Origin: an uncultured Muribaculaceae bacterium
Lineage (GTDB): Bacteria > Bacteroidota > Bacteroidia > Bacteroidales > Muribaculaceae
DNA length: 64,000 nucleotides
Direction of reading: 5' to 3'
Assembly: GCA_944321705.1 (NCBI GenBank)
Contig: CALUMG010000001.1
Location: 186,001 to 250,000, forward strand
The position numbers and the translations under genes are program-made. Position 1 is the first letter of the stretch, and each line of letters begins with the position of its first letter. A model generated the notes under the pieces. That model did no database searches. It was given only the letters and a program-made list of their open reading frames with translations, and had not been told where the DNA came from. Shown piece after piece: positions 46,707 through 56,770 of the stretch.

Positions 46707-47750
46707 TTATTTTTTCTTTATTTCCTTTACGAGGAATATTTCGGTGGGGAAGTGGTCGCTATATCCGTTGAGATACACTCCCGATGCATGGGTGCGTAGC
46801 GGATACCCTCTCCTGTCTCCCTCTTTTGTTTTCAAGAAGTCGAAATTCAGCACTTCGTTTTTCAAGAATGTAAGGTTTGTACGGTCACCGAGGAAATATT
46901 TTGAAATGATGATTTGGTCAAACATGTTCCAAGAACCGCGATAAGCAAGAGAGCCTATCCCTTTGTCGAGAGTCTCCCACCATGGATTATACAAATCGCC
47001 AATTTCCTTTACATCATCCTTGTCTTTTTTAGCTCCAAGCACTTCGGCACAGCTGCTGTTGTAAGGGTCGTCGTTCAAGTCTCCCATTATTATGATACCT
47101 TGGTTAGGGTCATCGACAAGGAGTGAATCAACCGTGTGTCTCACAGTCGCTGCTGCAGCTTCGCGCAAATAATTAGATGCTTCGGCTCCTCCCGAGCGCG
47201 ATGGCCAGTGGTTTACGATCACGCTTACTTTCTCGCCTGCGAGCAATCCCGTTACGCACATTTGGTCGCGAGTGCGGAATTCAGGGTATCCTTCAACAAT
47301 TAAAGGTGTATTTACCACATTCAACACCCTAAAGAAGCGAGGATTGTACAAGAGAGCCACATCGATGCCTCGAAGGTCGGGTGAATCGTGATGCACGATT
47401 TGCAATCGCCATTTCTTTATCGACTCTGATTTCACAAGGTCTTTAAGCACCGATATGTTTTCCACCTCCGATACTCCGATTATTGCCGGGCCCATCGGTG
47501 TCGTGGCAGTTGTCATTTGGCTTATCGCATAGGCGATGTTCTTGATTTTCGACTTATATTTTTTTCCGTCCCATTGCTTTGCGCCTTCGGGAGAATACTC
47601 GAAATCATATTTGCCGTTATTGTTTATGGAATCGAAGAGATTTTCCAAGTTGTAAAAGCATACGCCGAAAACCTGATAACGCTTGTCGCTGCTACTGCTT
47701 GTGAATACGATTATGGCCGCGACAAAGATGAGAGTCAGTAATTTCTTCAT
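46707..47750 (-). CDS. Exported endonuclease/exonuclease/phosphatase family protein
   Basis: 347 residues. Signal peptide LLTLIFVAAIIVFTSSS. The complete EEP catalytic set is visible: YNLENLFDS (Asn), GVSEVENISVL (metal-binding Glu), NHWPSRSGG, GDLNDDPYN (Asp, Asn) and the final SDHFPTEIF (Asp-His pair). The family cleaves phosphodiester bonds, in DNA, RNA or phospholipid headgroups. Secretion plus the divergent TonB receptor and DUF5689 lipoprotein suggest use on extracellular nucleic acid or another phosphodiester. A minus-strand -7 element lies at 47789-47796. Confidence 0.9.
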   Translation of the reverse strand: MKKLLTLIFVAAIIVFTSSSSDKRYQVFGVCFYNLENLFDSINNNGKYDFEYSPEGAKQWDGKKYKSKIKNIAYAISQMTTATTPMGPAIIGVSEVENISVLKDLVKSESIKKWRLQIVHHDSPDLRGIDVALLYNPRFFRVLNVVNTPLIVEGYPEFRTRDQMCVTGLLAGEKVSVIVNHWPSRSGGAEASNYLREAAAATVRHTVDSLLVDDPNQGIIIMGDLNDDPYNSSCAEVLGAKKDKDDVKEIGDLYNPWWETLDKGIGSLAYRGSWNMFDQIIISKYFLGDRTNLTFLKNEVLNFDFLKTKEGDRRGYPLRTHASGVYLNGYSDHFPTEIFLVKEIKKK

Positions 47751-48158
47751 AAGTATATATAAAAAAGGTGTTACAGTTGTTCAAAAATCAAAATTATGAA
47801 ATATTTGTCATAAAAGTCGGGAATAAGTCGAAAAATGTTGTTTTGTCATTAAAATGTTACTTCATGAGTTTTTTATTCATGCAGCGAAAGAAAAAATTAT
47901 CGCATGTCATATTGCTGTAATAATAAAAACGGAATTTTACGTTCGATTTCCAAAAAGTTAAATAAGGACGACAGAATTAGAATTTTTTTGCATTAAGTGG
48001 GGATATGTCAGAATATTATTTATATATTTGTTATTGGCTTTTATAAGAAAACACGGGCATATTAACAAAATTAAGATATATTTTGTTAATTGAAAATGAC
48101 GTTGGTTAAAGAAAAGAACCATAGTGGTTGAAATAATAATAAATCCTTTTTTAAATTT
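47751..48158. promoter_or_regulatory. Divergent AT-rich regulatory region
   Basis: 408 bases, no gene. Minus-strand -7 element TAATTTTG (CAAAATTA at 47789-47796) serves the nuclease gene; TATATTTG (48023-48030) is a plus-strand candidate for the receptor gene with a ~120-base leader. No clear palindromic operator seen. Confidence 0.5.
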
Positions 48159-50906
48159 ATGAGAATCAGACTCTTTTTGCTTCTGACGCTGTTTACATGT
48201 TTTACGGCATTTGCCCAAAGCACCGGAGTACAAGGTGTCGTGGTTGATGCGCAGAGCGGACAGCCTGTGTCGGGGGCTACAGTTATTCTGGAAGGCCAGG
48301 ACTTGACTGTGGTGACGGGGCCAAATGGCGATTTTTCAATTTCCAATGCCACTCCGGGTTCCGACAATCTGTTGATCATGTGTGCCGGGTATAATGATTG
48401 GACTTTGGAAGTGTCAATCATAAACGGCATGTCGGACAATCTCGGTGAAATCTCGTTGAAGCCTGATGCTTTTTCTTTTTCCAATTTTGGGGGAGATGAA
48501 GACTTGATGATTGACGAAGCACAACTTGAAGATGAAGAAGGCAACAGCCAGTCGATTGGGTTGTTGTCGGGTTCGTCAGATGATGTGTTTTATCAAGCTG
48601 CCAGTTGGGATTTCAGTATCATGCGTTTCCGTTTGCGTGGTTATGACCCGGATTATTCCGAGACTTACATCAACGGAGTGAATTTCAATGAACCGGCGCG
48701 AGGCCGATTCAATTACAGCATGCTTGGTGGATTGAATCAAGCATTTAAAAACAAGACTGTCGGCATCGGTCTTGAATCGACGAGCTTTGCTTTCGGCCAG
48801 ATAGGAGGAGCAACCAACATAAACACGTTTGCGCGTGATTATGCTCCGGGATTCAGGGGAAGCGTGGCTTATACCAACGGTAATTATTACACCCGTGGCA
48901 TGGTGACATATTCGACCGGTCTAAACAAGCATGGGTGGGCGTTGACAGCATCGGCAGTGGGCCGTTATTCCGATGAAGGTATCTATCCGGGTACGTTCTA
49001 TCATTCGGGAGGTTATTTCTTGTCTTTGCAGAAGGTGTTCAATGACCAGCACAGCGTGTCGTTGACTACGTTCGGAGCTCCGACGCAACGTTCAAACAAC
49101 TCGGCAACTTATGAAGAAGCATATGAGCTTGCGGGAAGTTACCGTTATAATCCGAACTGGGGTTATCAAAATGGAGAAAAACGCACTGCGCGTGTGGTTG
49201 AATGTTTCGACCCGACCGCAATACTTAACTGGATTTGGACTCCAAAGAGCAACGTGACGTTGAATACAGGAGTCGGGGTTAGGAAGTCATTCTATTCTTC
49301 ATCGGCGTTGAACTGGAATGATGCGGCCGACCCTCGCCCTGATTATTACAGATATTTGCCTTCTTATTATGAAGATGAGGCTACAAAGGATTTATATACC
49401 GACTTGTGGCAAAACGATGAAAACTTCAGGCAAGTAAACTGGACACAACTGTACCAGACCAACTACATGAACAATTATCTTGCCGACCAGTCGGGAACGG
49501 AACGCGGCTCGACATACATACTCGAAAAACGCCATAGCAATCAATTCAACGTGCAATTCAACTCTACGCTGAACATGCGAATCAATGACGTGTTGACATT
49601 GCAAGGAGGTGTCGGGTTCAATTACACAAGGGCTTCCTATTACAAGACAATCAAGGATTTGCTTGGAGGTCGTTATTGGCTCGATGTAGACCAGTTTGCC
49701 GAGCGTGATTTCCCCGAGAACGAAATGATGCTGCAAAACGACTTGAACAATCCGAGCCGCCATGTAGTGGCCGGAGACCGTTTTGGCTATGATTACAATA
49801 TAAACTCCATTTCGGCCAATGCTTGGTTGCAAAATGTAATCAACCTTCGCCAATGGGATATAAATTACGGATTCAAACTCAGTTACCTTCAATTCCAGCG
49901 TGATGGTAACATGCGTAACGGACGTTCGCCTTATAATTCATATGGAAAAGGCGTGATGCACAAGTTTGACAATGGAATGTTCAAGGTGGGTGTCACCTAT
50001 AAGCTCGACGGCCGTAACAGTTTCACGTTCCACGGCTCGTATGGCACAAAGGCTCCGACATTTGACCAGGCCTATATTTCTCCTCGCATCAAGGATGATG
50101 TGATTACCGGTCTTGACAATGCGCGAATCCTTTCGGGCGACATTTCCTATTCGTTCAATTACCGCAATTTCAAGGGAACGGTGACCGGGTTCTGGACCAA
50201 CATCTATAATGACACTGAGCGCACGGCGTTCTACGACGACCAGTTCAAGACATTCATGAACTATGTGCTTACCAATGTCAACAAGACATACAAAGGTGTT
50301 GAAGTGGGGTTGGCATTTAAGGTGACTCCGTCGTTGACATTGTCGGCTGCCGGCACATTCTCGCGTTACCAGTACAAGAACAGGCCTACCGGTACTCGCA
50401 GTTACGAAAATGGGACTATGGCCGATACCACACAGGTCGTTTACTTGAAAAATTTCTATGTCAGCGGCACTCCGCAACAGGCTTATAGTTTCGGCATAGA
50501 TTATGTGGCTCCGGGAATGTGGTTCTTCAATGTGAGCGCAGTGTGGATGGGTGATTCTTATGTGGACTTGTCTCCGATAAGACATGAAGCAATGCCCGAA
50601 CTGTGGACTATATGCTCATCGGAAGAAGAAATGAGGCAAAAAATTGAGAACATCACACATCAAGAAAAATTGAACAATGCATTTGTGTTGAATGCGAGCA
50701 TAGGCAAATTGATTTATCTGAATCGCAATGCTTCGCTCAACTTCAATCTGAGTGTGGACAATATTCTCAATAACAAAGAGATTCAGACGGGCGGATTCCA
50801 ACAAGGTCGTTTTGACTATACAAATTATACCACTACCCGTTATCCTAACAAATATTACTACGCGCAAGGTATCAAGATATATTTCACCATGGGCGTAAGG
50901 TTTTAA
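48159..50906 (+). CDS. TonB-dependent receptor with carboxypeptidase-like N-terminal domain
   Basis: 915 residues. Signal peptide FLLLTLFTCFTAFAQ, then a carboxypeptidase-regulatory-like domain (residues ~23-105: GVQGVVVDAQSGQPVSGATVIL). The plug includes IMRFRLRGYDPDYSETYINGV. The long beta barrel ends in the aromatic C-terminal residue (YFTMGVRF), the signal for outer-membrane assembly. It imports a ligand across the outer membrane with TonB energy. There is no SusD partner; the DUF5689 lipoprotein 44 bases downstream probably takes that role. Confidence 0.93.
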   Translation: MRIRLFLLLTLFTCFTAFAQSTGVQGVVVDAQSGQPVSGATVILEGQDLTVVTGPNGDFSISNATPGSDNLLIMCAGYNDWTLEVSIINGMSDNLGEISLKPDAFSFSNFGGDEDLMIDEAQLEDEEGNSQSIGLLSGSSDDVFYQAASWDFSIMRFRLRGYDPDYSETYINGVNFNEPARGRFNYSMLGGLNQAFKNKTVGIGLESTSFAFGQIGGATNINTFARDYAPGFRGSVAYTNGNYYTRGMVTYSTGLNKHGWALTASAVGRYSDEGIYPGTFYHSGGYFLSLQKVFNDQHSVSLTTFGAPTQRSNNSATYEEAYELAGSYRYNPNWGYQNGEKRTARVVECFDPTAILNWIWTPKSNVTLNTGVGVRKSFYSSSALNWNDAADPRPDYYRYLPSYYEDEATKDLYTDLWQNDENFRQVNWTQLYQTNYMNNYLADQSGTERGSTYILEKRHSNQFNVQFNSTLNMRINDVLTLQGGVGFNYTRASYYKTIKDLLGGRYWLDVDQFAERDFPENEMMLQNDLNNPSRHVVAGDRFGYDYNINSISANAWLQNVINLRQWDINYGFKLSYLQFQRDGNMRNGRSPYNSYGKGVMHKFDNGMFKVGVTYKLDGRNSFTFHGSYGTKAPTFDQAYISPRIKDDVITGLDNARILSGDISYSFNYRNFKGTVTGFWTNIYNDTERTAFYDDQFKTFMNYVLTNVNKTYKGVEVGLAFKVTPSLTLSAAGTFSRYQYKNRPTGTRSYENGTMADTTQVVYLKNFYVSGTPQQAYSFGIDYVAPGMWFFNVSAVWMGDSYVDLSPIRHEAMPELWTICSSEEEMRQKIENITHQEKLNNAFVLNASIGKLIYLNRNASLNFNLSVDNILNNKEIQTGGFQQGRFDYTNYTTTRYPNKYYYAQGIKIYFTMGVRF

Positions 50907-50950
50907 ACGAATAATAAGCAAACATACACTTAGATAATAACGAAAATATT

Positions 50951-53275
50951 ATGATACGTTCCAAGTTATATCTCGCATTCGTGTTGCTGATGGCTGCCGT
51001 CGGCTTTGCAAGCTGCTCCGATAATTTCGACGCACCGCCCATGGTGATACCATCGACCTCTCTTGATGGCAATATTTCCATCTATGAGTTGAAGAAACAG
51101 TACTATAACAGTGCAACCAATTATATTGACACGATAGGTTTCCTTAACGATGACAATGTAAAACGTGACAGCTTGTATATCAAGGGGCGCGTTGTCAGCT
51201 CGGATGAGTCGGGCAATATTTACAAGAACCTTGTGATTCAAGACGAGTCGGCAGCAATAACCCTTTCGATAAACGCCAACAGCTTGTACAACAACTACCG
51301 CATAGGGCAGGAAATAGTTCTTTCGGTTTCGGAATTGTACATGGGTAAATACAACGGATTGCAACAATTGGGATATCCCGATTATGACGACCGTTATGGC
51401 TGGCAGGCAACGTTCATGCCACTTGAATTGTTTGAATCGCGCGTGCATCTCAACGGACTTCCCGATGTGTCGAAGATCGACACGCTTGTCACCACTTTGG
51501 CGGCAGTGCAAGAAATGAAAAGCTCGACCGACGAGGTGATACGCATGCAGAGCCGCCTTGTACGTTTCAATAACGTGCGTTTTGTCGAAGCCGATGGCGA
51601 AACGACATTCTCGGAATCGGAAAGCAGCACAAGCCGTCACATTGAAGATGAAAGTGGTAACCAAATCATCGTGCGCAACAGCAATTATGCTTCATTCAAG
51701 AGCGACATCCTTCCTCTTGGCTATGGTAGCATAGTCGGAATTTTGAGCTGGTATGGCAATGACGGCTGGCAGCTCATGCTTCGCGACGCGGACGATTGCA
51801 TAGGATTCCGCACCGGAAACGAGGGCACTGCAAGCAATCCTTATACAGTAGAACAGGCAATCGAGTTGCAAGGCACGGGCAACGGTTGGGTTACCGGTTA
51901 TGTTGTCGGAGCCGTTGGTCCTAACGTTACAACAGTTGGTGGCAATGATGATATAGAATGGCAAGCTCCGACGACGCTTGGCAATACACTCGTCATAGGT
52001 GCGACTGCCGATACACGCGACATTTCACAATGTTTGGTCATTTCATTGCCGCAAAATTCGGCAATGCGCCAAAACGCCAATCTCGTTGACAATCCTCAAG
52101 TGTGGGGAACTCAAATCTGGGTTTCGGGAACATTTGCTTCTTACATGGGCACATACGGCATAGTCGACAACAGTGGGTCGGCAAGCGAATATAAGTTGTC
52201 GGTTGCATCGTCGGGTGTTTCTTCTTTGGAAGAAGGCTTTGAAAATTCGGGCAGTGATATTCCTGAAGGCTGGCAGAATGTTGTAGTGAGTGGTGACAAG
52301 GATTGGTATGTCACCGACTTCAATGACAACCACTATGCTGCCATGACAGGTTACAAAGGTACTCAGCCTCCGTTTGAATCATGGCTCATAACTCCGGCGT
52401 TGAACATAGACGATGCCGAAAGCAAGGTGTTCTCATTCAGGACTCAAGTTGCAGGTTACGGTACAACCACTACCGAAATGGAATTGTATGTCTTGAGTTC
52501 GACCGACCTTGCAATAGTCACAAAGACTGAAATCACCGATCGTGCAAAATGGCCTGACACAAATGCCGGATCTCCTTATACCGACTGGGTTGAGTCGGGT
52601 GACGTTGACTTGAGCGACTTCTCGGGCTCGGTATATGTCGCATTCCGCTATGTTACAGGCACCGAAGCAAATTATGCTACTTGGTGTGTTGATGACGTGA
52701 AATTTGGTGTTGAAGGCAGCGGTGGAGGAGGTGACACTCCGAGCGAGGCCATCACTGCTACCCGTGCCGACTTTGAGACGCTTAATGACGGCAGTGCGGT
52801 AGGGTTCTACGGATCTTATACTTCAGCCGACGGATGGACTGCTGCAGGTTGCAATGTACTGAAGGGTGCAGCGACCACCAGCAATCCTGAATTTGAGTTC
52901 ATTGGTTTTATAACCGGCAGCACCAGCGAGTATGCAATGGCTCCGTGCATGAACGGTCGTACATCTCAAGTAGGGTCAATCGTGTCGCCAACCATCGCCA
53001 ACGGTTGCGGAACACTTTCGTTCAACTATGGCAAGCCATATACCGACAATACTCTGTCGTTCAGGGTTGATATTGTTCAAAATGGCTCGGTAGTCAAGAC
53101 ATTCACGGTTACCGACGATTGTGAAAAGACTACGGCTTATTCGCACAGCGAAGATATAAACGTCAGTGGCGAATTCTCGATAGAATTCCATAACTTGTCT
53201 CCGTCGAACGACGGCAGTCGCAATTGCGACCGCGTTTGCATTTGGAACGTAAGTTGGACTAATTATCAGAATTGA
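50951..53275 (+). CDS. DUF5689 surface lipoprotein with jelly-roll domains
   Basis: 774 residues. Lipobox GFASC (Cys22). Residues ~45-260 are a DUF5689 domain with an OB-fold-like core (DSLYIKGRVVSSDESGNIYKNL). Residues ~300-420 are a second OB-like domain (GWVTGYVVGAVG, LVIGATADTRDISQCLVISLP). Residues ~425-595 fit a choice-of-anchor-J jelly roll (LEEGFENSGSDIPEGWQ, FESWLITPALNID, ATWCVDDVKFG). After a Gly-rich linker a further beta-rich domain follows. It is likely surface-exposed and ligand-binding, working with the TonB receptor just upstream. Confidence 0.88.
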   Translation: MIRSKLYLAFVLLMAAVGFASCSDNFDAPPMVIPSTSLDGNISIYELKKQYYNSATNYIDTIGFLNDDNVKRDSLYIKGRVVSSDESGNIYKNLVIQDESAAITLSINANSLYNNYRIGQEIVLSVSELYMGKYNGLQQLGYPDYDDRYGWQATFMPLELFESRVHLNGLPDVSKIDTLVTTLAAVQEMKSSTDEVIRMQSRLVRFNNVRFVEADGETTFSESESSTSRHIEDESGNQIIVRNSNYASFKSDILPLGYGSIVGILSWYGNDGWQLMLRDADDCIGFRTGNEGTASNPYTVEQAIELQGTGNGWVTGYVVGAVGPNVTTVGGNDDIEWQAPTTLGNTLVIGATADTRDISQCLVISLPQNSAMRQNANLVDNPQVWGTQIWVSGTFASYMGTYGIVDNSGSASEYKLSVASSGVSSLEEGFENSGSDIPEGWQNVVVSGDKDWYVTDFNDNHYAAMTGYKGTQPPFESWLITPALNIDDAESKVFSFRTQVAGYGTTTTEMELYVLSSTDLAIVTKTEITDRAKWPDTNAGSPYTDWVESGDVDLSDFSGSVYVAFRYVTGTEANYATWCVDDVKFGVEGSGGGGDTPSEAITATRADFETLNDGSAVGFYGSYTSADGWTAAGCNVLKGAATTSNPEFEFIGFITGSTSEYAMAPCMNGRTSQVGSIVSPTIANGCGTLSFNYGKPYTDNTLSFRVDIVQNGSVVKTFTVTDDCEKTTAYSHSEDINVSGEFSIEFHNLSPSNDGSRNCDRVCIWNVSWTNYQN

Positions 53276-53282
53276 AAATTCG

Positions 53283-53343
53283 CTTGACCGGCGGTCAAGA
53301 TAGCGCATGGGGAGATTGTCATATTTTCGACAGTCTCCCCATG
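53283..53343 (+). terminator. Double hairpin terminator after the DUF5689 gene
   Basis: First a 7-bp perfect hairpin (53283-53289 with 53293-53299), then a 15-bp stem (53306-53320 with 53329-53343, one G-U pair). The second is followed by TTGTTTAT. Confidence 0.7.
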
Positions 53344-53639
53344 TTGTTTATAAGCGGTGGAATTCTGTTTCTACGAGCATATGCTATCTTATGGCTGCAA
53401 TTGTTTATTTGTGTTGCAATTTGTTCTTTTTTGTGATTAAAAGTGTTCGGATTATTTGTTTTGGAGAGAGGCAAGTGTTACTTTTGTAATTGAAGCATGC
53501 GAGGAATACCTTGTGTGGGAATATGCTTCTCGTTAAAAAGTGTGATGCCTTACCGACCCGAAAATGCCGGCGACCATGATGCTTGTAAATATTAATTGGG
53601 CCATGAATTCCCTCGTGGCGATTTAAAAAAAATTTTGTT
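53344..53639 (+). promoter_or_regulatory. Leader region with promoter of the DUF805 gene
   Basis: TTTG (53455-53458), a 20-base spacer and TACTTTTG (53479-53486) make a full Bacteroidetes promoter match. This leaves a ~147-base leader before the ATG at 53640. No other gene or strong structure seen. Confidence 0.6.
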
Positions 53640-54104
53640 ATGTCAGAAATGAGATGTCCGAGGTGCGGAAATGTTGTTCCGCCAATGACCGACAGGTGTC
53701 CCATGTGCGGAACGCCGTTGTCCAATGGTGTTTTGCCGCAACTCCAGTTTGTTGATGCCGTGAAAATGGTTTTCCAGAAGTATGCCGATTTTTCGGGACG
53801 TTCGCGCCGCTCCGAGTTTTGGTGGTTTTATTTGTTTGGACTAATAGTAGGAGTGGCTATTAACATAATCTCTTTGGTTTCCGGCACTTTGGGCTATATC
53901 TTGGCCGGACTGTACTGGGTTGCCACGATAGTGCCCAATTTGGCAGTCAGCGTGCGTCGTCTGCACGACATAGGCAAGAGCGGATTCAATCTGCTTTGGA
54001 TGTTATTGCCTATTGTCGGAGTAATATTGCTGATTGTGTGGTGGGTCAAGGATTCCGATCCACGTCCTAACGAATATGGCTCGTCGCCAAAGTACATGAT
54101 GTGA
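53640..54104 (+). CDS. Zinc-ribbon DUF805 membrane protein
   Basis: 154 residues. N-terminal zinc ribbon with two CxxC pairs (CPRCGNVVPP and CPMCGTPL, residues 6-25). Then a DUF805 domain with three to four membrane segments: FSGRSRRSEFWWFYLFGLIVGV, LAGLYWVATIVPNLAVSVRRLHD and LLWMLLPIVGVILLIVWWV. The family is widespread, of unknown function. It lies between the DUF5689 gene and the two-repeat secreted protein, but both flanks have terminators, so it is transcribed alone. Confidence 0.88.
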   Translation: MSEMRCPRCGNVVPPMTDRCPMCGTPLSNGVLPQLQFVDAVKMVFQKYADFSGRSRRSEFWWFYLFGLIVGVAINIISLVSGTLGYILAGLYWVATIVPNLAVSVRRLHDIGKSGFNLLWMLLPIVGVILLIVWWVKDSDPRPNEYGSSPKYMM

Positions 54105-54153
54105 TTTTGCGGATGGCAAATGTCAGATGACAGATGCTGATTTTCAACAATAA

Positions 54154-54197
54154 AACGGGAGATTGCTTCATCATCGCTATTGAAGCAGCCTCCCGTT
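54154..54197 (+). terminator. Terminator after the DUF805 gene
   Basis: A 17-bp stem with one mismatch (54154-54170 with 54181-54197, 10-base loop), followed by GAGTTTGTT, 49 bases after the stop codon. Confidence 0.7.
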
Positions 54198-54284
54198 GAG
54201 TTTGTTAACAGAATTTATATCCGCAGGCTTGCAAAATGAGGATAATTTTACCTGAATGTAATGTGCTTCCTTGAAGAAAATCAT

Positions 54285-54292
54285 TATCTTTG
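54285..54292 (+). promoter_or_regulatory. Candidate -7 element for the two-repeat secreted protein
   Basis: TATCTTTG matches the consensus, 33 bases before the start codon. Confidence 0.5.
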
Positions 54293-54324
54293 TAAACATT
54301 CAATAACTTAAAAACTTATTTGTT

Positions 54325-56622
54325 ATGAAGAAATTATTACTTGCATTAATGACACTGTTGGCCACCTCCACAGTCGCCATGGCCGACCAAGTGGAATTGA
54401 ACTTTGTAGGTTGGGGCTTTGACGGTGCCGACAGTTGGACGTCAAGGTATGAGGAACATTCTGTTGGCTTCGATGTTGCCACTGTTGTTTTTGAATCTGC
54501 CAATAAACAATCTGGGACTATTACTGATTGCCCGGTTACCAAAGGACAGCCTATAACTGTCACACTCAATGACCAGAGCAACGACATCACAGCCGTTACA
54601 TTCAATTTGAAACAATGGAACACGAAAGCTCAAACGGCAACGTTGTTTTACAGCACAGATGGCTCTTATTTCAGCGAAGCCGGAGTGTCGAGCGACAATT
54701 TCACTCTTACCGGTGATGCGCTTCCTGCCGGAACAAAAGCCGTAAGGGTAGAGTTCAGCAGCAGTAGCAACCAAGTAGGACTCGCTTCAATATTGCTGAC
54801 AACGAGCGGAGGTACAGGCGAAGTGGTGGTTTCTGCTCCACGCTTCTCTGTTTCGGGCGGAACATATTACTCTGCACAGACAGTGGAAATAACAGCTACC
54901 GAGGGTGCTGCAATCTATTACACTGTTGACGGCTCAGAACCTACCGAAAGCTCAACTGCTTACACTGCACCGATTGAAATCACTGAAACTACTACATTGA
55001 AGGCAATCGCAGTGCTTGACGGGAAATCAAGCTCGGTAACTGAGGCTACTTACACAATTGCGACTTTGCCGTCGGTTAATTCGGTTGCCGAATTCCTTGC
55101 CCTTGAAGTGGGCGAAGTGGCCATGATGAACAATCCTGTAACTTTGATTTATCAAAGCGGCAACTACAACTATGCAATGGATGACAGTGGCATATTGCTT
55201 ATCTACGGCAGCATCCCGTCTTATGAACAAGGTGATGTGATTCCGGGCGGATTCTATGGACGCAAGGATAATTACAGAGGAACACCGCAGCTCAACACGC
55301 AGCTCGCCGAAGGTTCTTACTCTTCCGACTCTTTCAAGGAATCAACCGAGAACACAGGTGCAATCTATCCTGAGACTGCAAGCATTGCCGACATATCTGC
55401 CGCCGACGTTAACCGCTACGTTACATTCTACAGCGTGAACTGGAGCAGTGAAGACAAGACAATCAGCGACGGAACAAACACGCTTGACATTTATTATCGT
55501 TTCAGCGAAGTTGAAGCTCCTGAAAGCGGTACATATAACGTGAGCGGTTTTGTGAGCGTATTCAACGACGCTCTCCAATTGTTCCCGACAGAATATGCAG
55601 CTCCGACCAACCCTGATGAAATCGCGGCTCCTACATTCTCGCTTGCCGAAGGTACTTATACCGCACAGGCAACCGTGGAACTCGCATGCGCAACACCTGA
55701 AGCTCAAATCTATTACACTCTTGACGGAAGCGAGCCAGATGCAACCAAGACCCTTTACAGCGAGGCCATCGTGATTACCGAGACAACGACCATCAAGGCT
55801 GTTGCCATCAAGGATGGTGAGTCGAGTGCCGTTGCTACTGCGACTTATACCATCGAAGCTCCGACACAAGTTGAAAACATAGCAGCATTCCTTGCCCTTG
55901 AAGATGACGTGATAGCACAATTCACCAATCCTGTTACCGTTGTTTACCAAGGCGGCATGTACATGTATGTTGAAGATGCAACAGGCATAGTGCTTGTTTA
56001 CGGTCGCATGAACTATACCTACAATAGCGGTGACGTGATTCCGGCAGGCTTCTACGGCCGTCGCGACACATTCCACGAAGGTGCTCAATTGAACACTCAG
56101 CTTGCTGAGAATGTATATTCGTCCGATTCATTCCTTGCGGCTTCGGGAACGGCTACCGTTTCGGTTCCTAAGGAAGTTAGCATAGGCGAATTGTCGGTTG
56201 ACATGGTTAACCAATATGTGGAAATCAAAAGCGTGACTATCGATGTCAACGGAGACGAATACATATTGAACGACGGTGAAGACATGTTGCCGTTGTATTT
56301 CAGGTTTGACGCTGTTCAAGCAGACGACATACCGATGCTTGACACTTACACCGTTAGGGGATTTGTGGCTTATTACAACAACTTGCAATTGTATCCGATC
56401 GAGTTTACCGATGGTTCTGGCGTTGAAAATGCAGTTAATGACGGAATCGCTGTTATCGGTGGCAACGGGGAAATCCGTGTAATCGGCAACGCGACCGACA
56501 TTGAAGTCTACACCGTGGGCGGCGCGCTTATAAGCAAGGGCGAAAACAACGTAAATTGCGCAAGTGGCATTTATGTTGTCAGAGTCAACGGAGGCAACGT
56601 TTATAAAGTTATCGTAAGATAA
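54325..56622 (+). CDS. Secreted protein with two chitobiase-C-terminal/OB-like repeats and a sorting tail
   Basis: 765 residues. Signal peptide LLLALMTLLATSTVAMA. A beta-rich N-terminal domain (~20-165) is followed by two copies of a ~250-residue unit. Each unit starts with a chitobiase/hexosaminidase C-terminal-type strand set (AAIYYTVDGSEPTESS; AQIYYTLDGSEPDATK). Each continues with an OB-like domain (NPVTLIYQSGNYNYAMDDSG; NPVTVVYQGGMYMYVEDATG) and the shared QLNTQLAE motif. The last ~65 residues (IEVYTVGGALISKG, ASGIYVVRVNGG, VYKVIVR) look like a type-IX-secretion type A sorting domain. Binding or adhesive role is inferred; no catalytic site seen. Confidence 0.85.
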   Translation: MKKLLLALMTLLATSTVAMADQVELNFVGWGFDGADSWTSRYEEHSVGFDVATVVFESANKQSGTITDCPVTKGQPITVTLNDQSNDITAVTFNLKQWNTKAQTATLFYSTDGSYFSEAGVSSDNFTLTGDALPAGTKAVRVEFSSSSNQVGLASILLTTSGGTGEVVVSAPRFSVSGGTYYSAQTVEITATEGAAIYYTVDGSEPTESSTAYTAPIEITETTTLKAIAVLDGKSSSVTEATYTIATLPSVNSVAEFLALEVGEVAMMNNPVTLIYQSGNYNYAMDDSGILLIYGSIPSYEQGDVIPGGFYGRKDNYRGTPQLNTQLAEGSYSSDSFKESTENTGAIYPETASIADISAADVNRYVTFYSVNWSSEDKTISDGTNTLDIYYRFSEVEAPESGTYNVSGFVSVFNDALQLFPTEYAAPTNPDEIAAPTFSLAEGTYTAQATVELACATPEAQIYYTLDGSEPDATKTLYSEAIVITETTTIKAVAIKDGESSAVATATYTIEAPTQVENIAAFLALEDDVIAQFTNPVTVVYQGGMYMYVEDATGIVLVYGRMNYTYNSGDVIPAGFYGRRDTFHEGAQLNTQLAENVYSSDSFLAASGTATVSVPKEVSIGELSVDMVNQYVEIKSVTIDVNGDEYILNDGEDMLPLYFRFDAVQADDIPMLDTYTVRGFVAYYNNLQLYPIEFTDGSGVENAVNDGIAVIGGNGEIRVIGNATDIEVYTVGGALISKGENNVNCASGIYVVRVNGGNVYKVIVR

Positions 56623-56653
56623 GATTTTTCATAATATTTGAATTTTTAATCAG

Positions 56654-56681
56654 GCAGCCTTCGTGATGGAGGCTGCTTTTT
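56654..56681 (+). terminator. Terminator after the two-repeat secreted protein gene
   Basis: A 9-bp stem (56654-56662 with 56668-56676, 5-base loop) followed by five Ts. Confidence 0.85.
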
Positions 56682-56770
56682 GTATGATTGGAAACGGATA
56701 GTCGGGCTTAGTCGACAAAAAGTAGGATGAAATCTTTGCAAGGCTGATTTTAATAACTGAGGAAAAGAGG

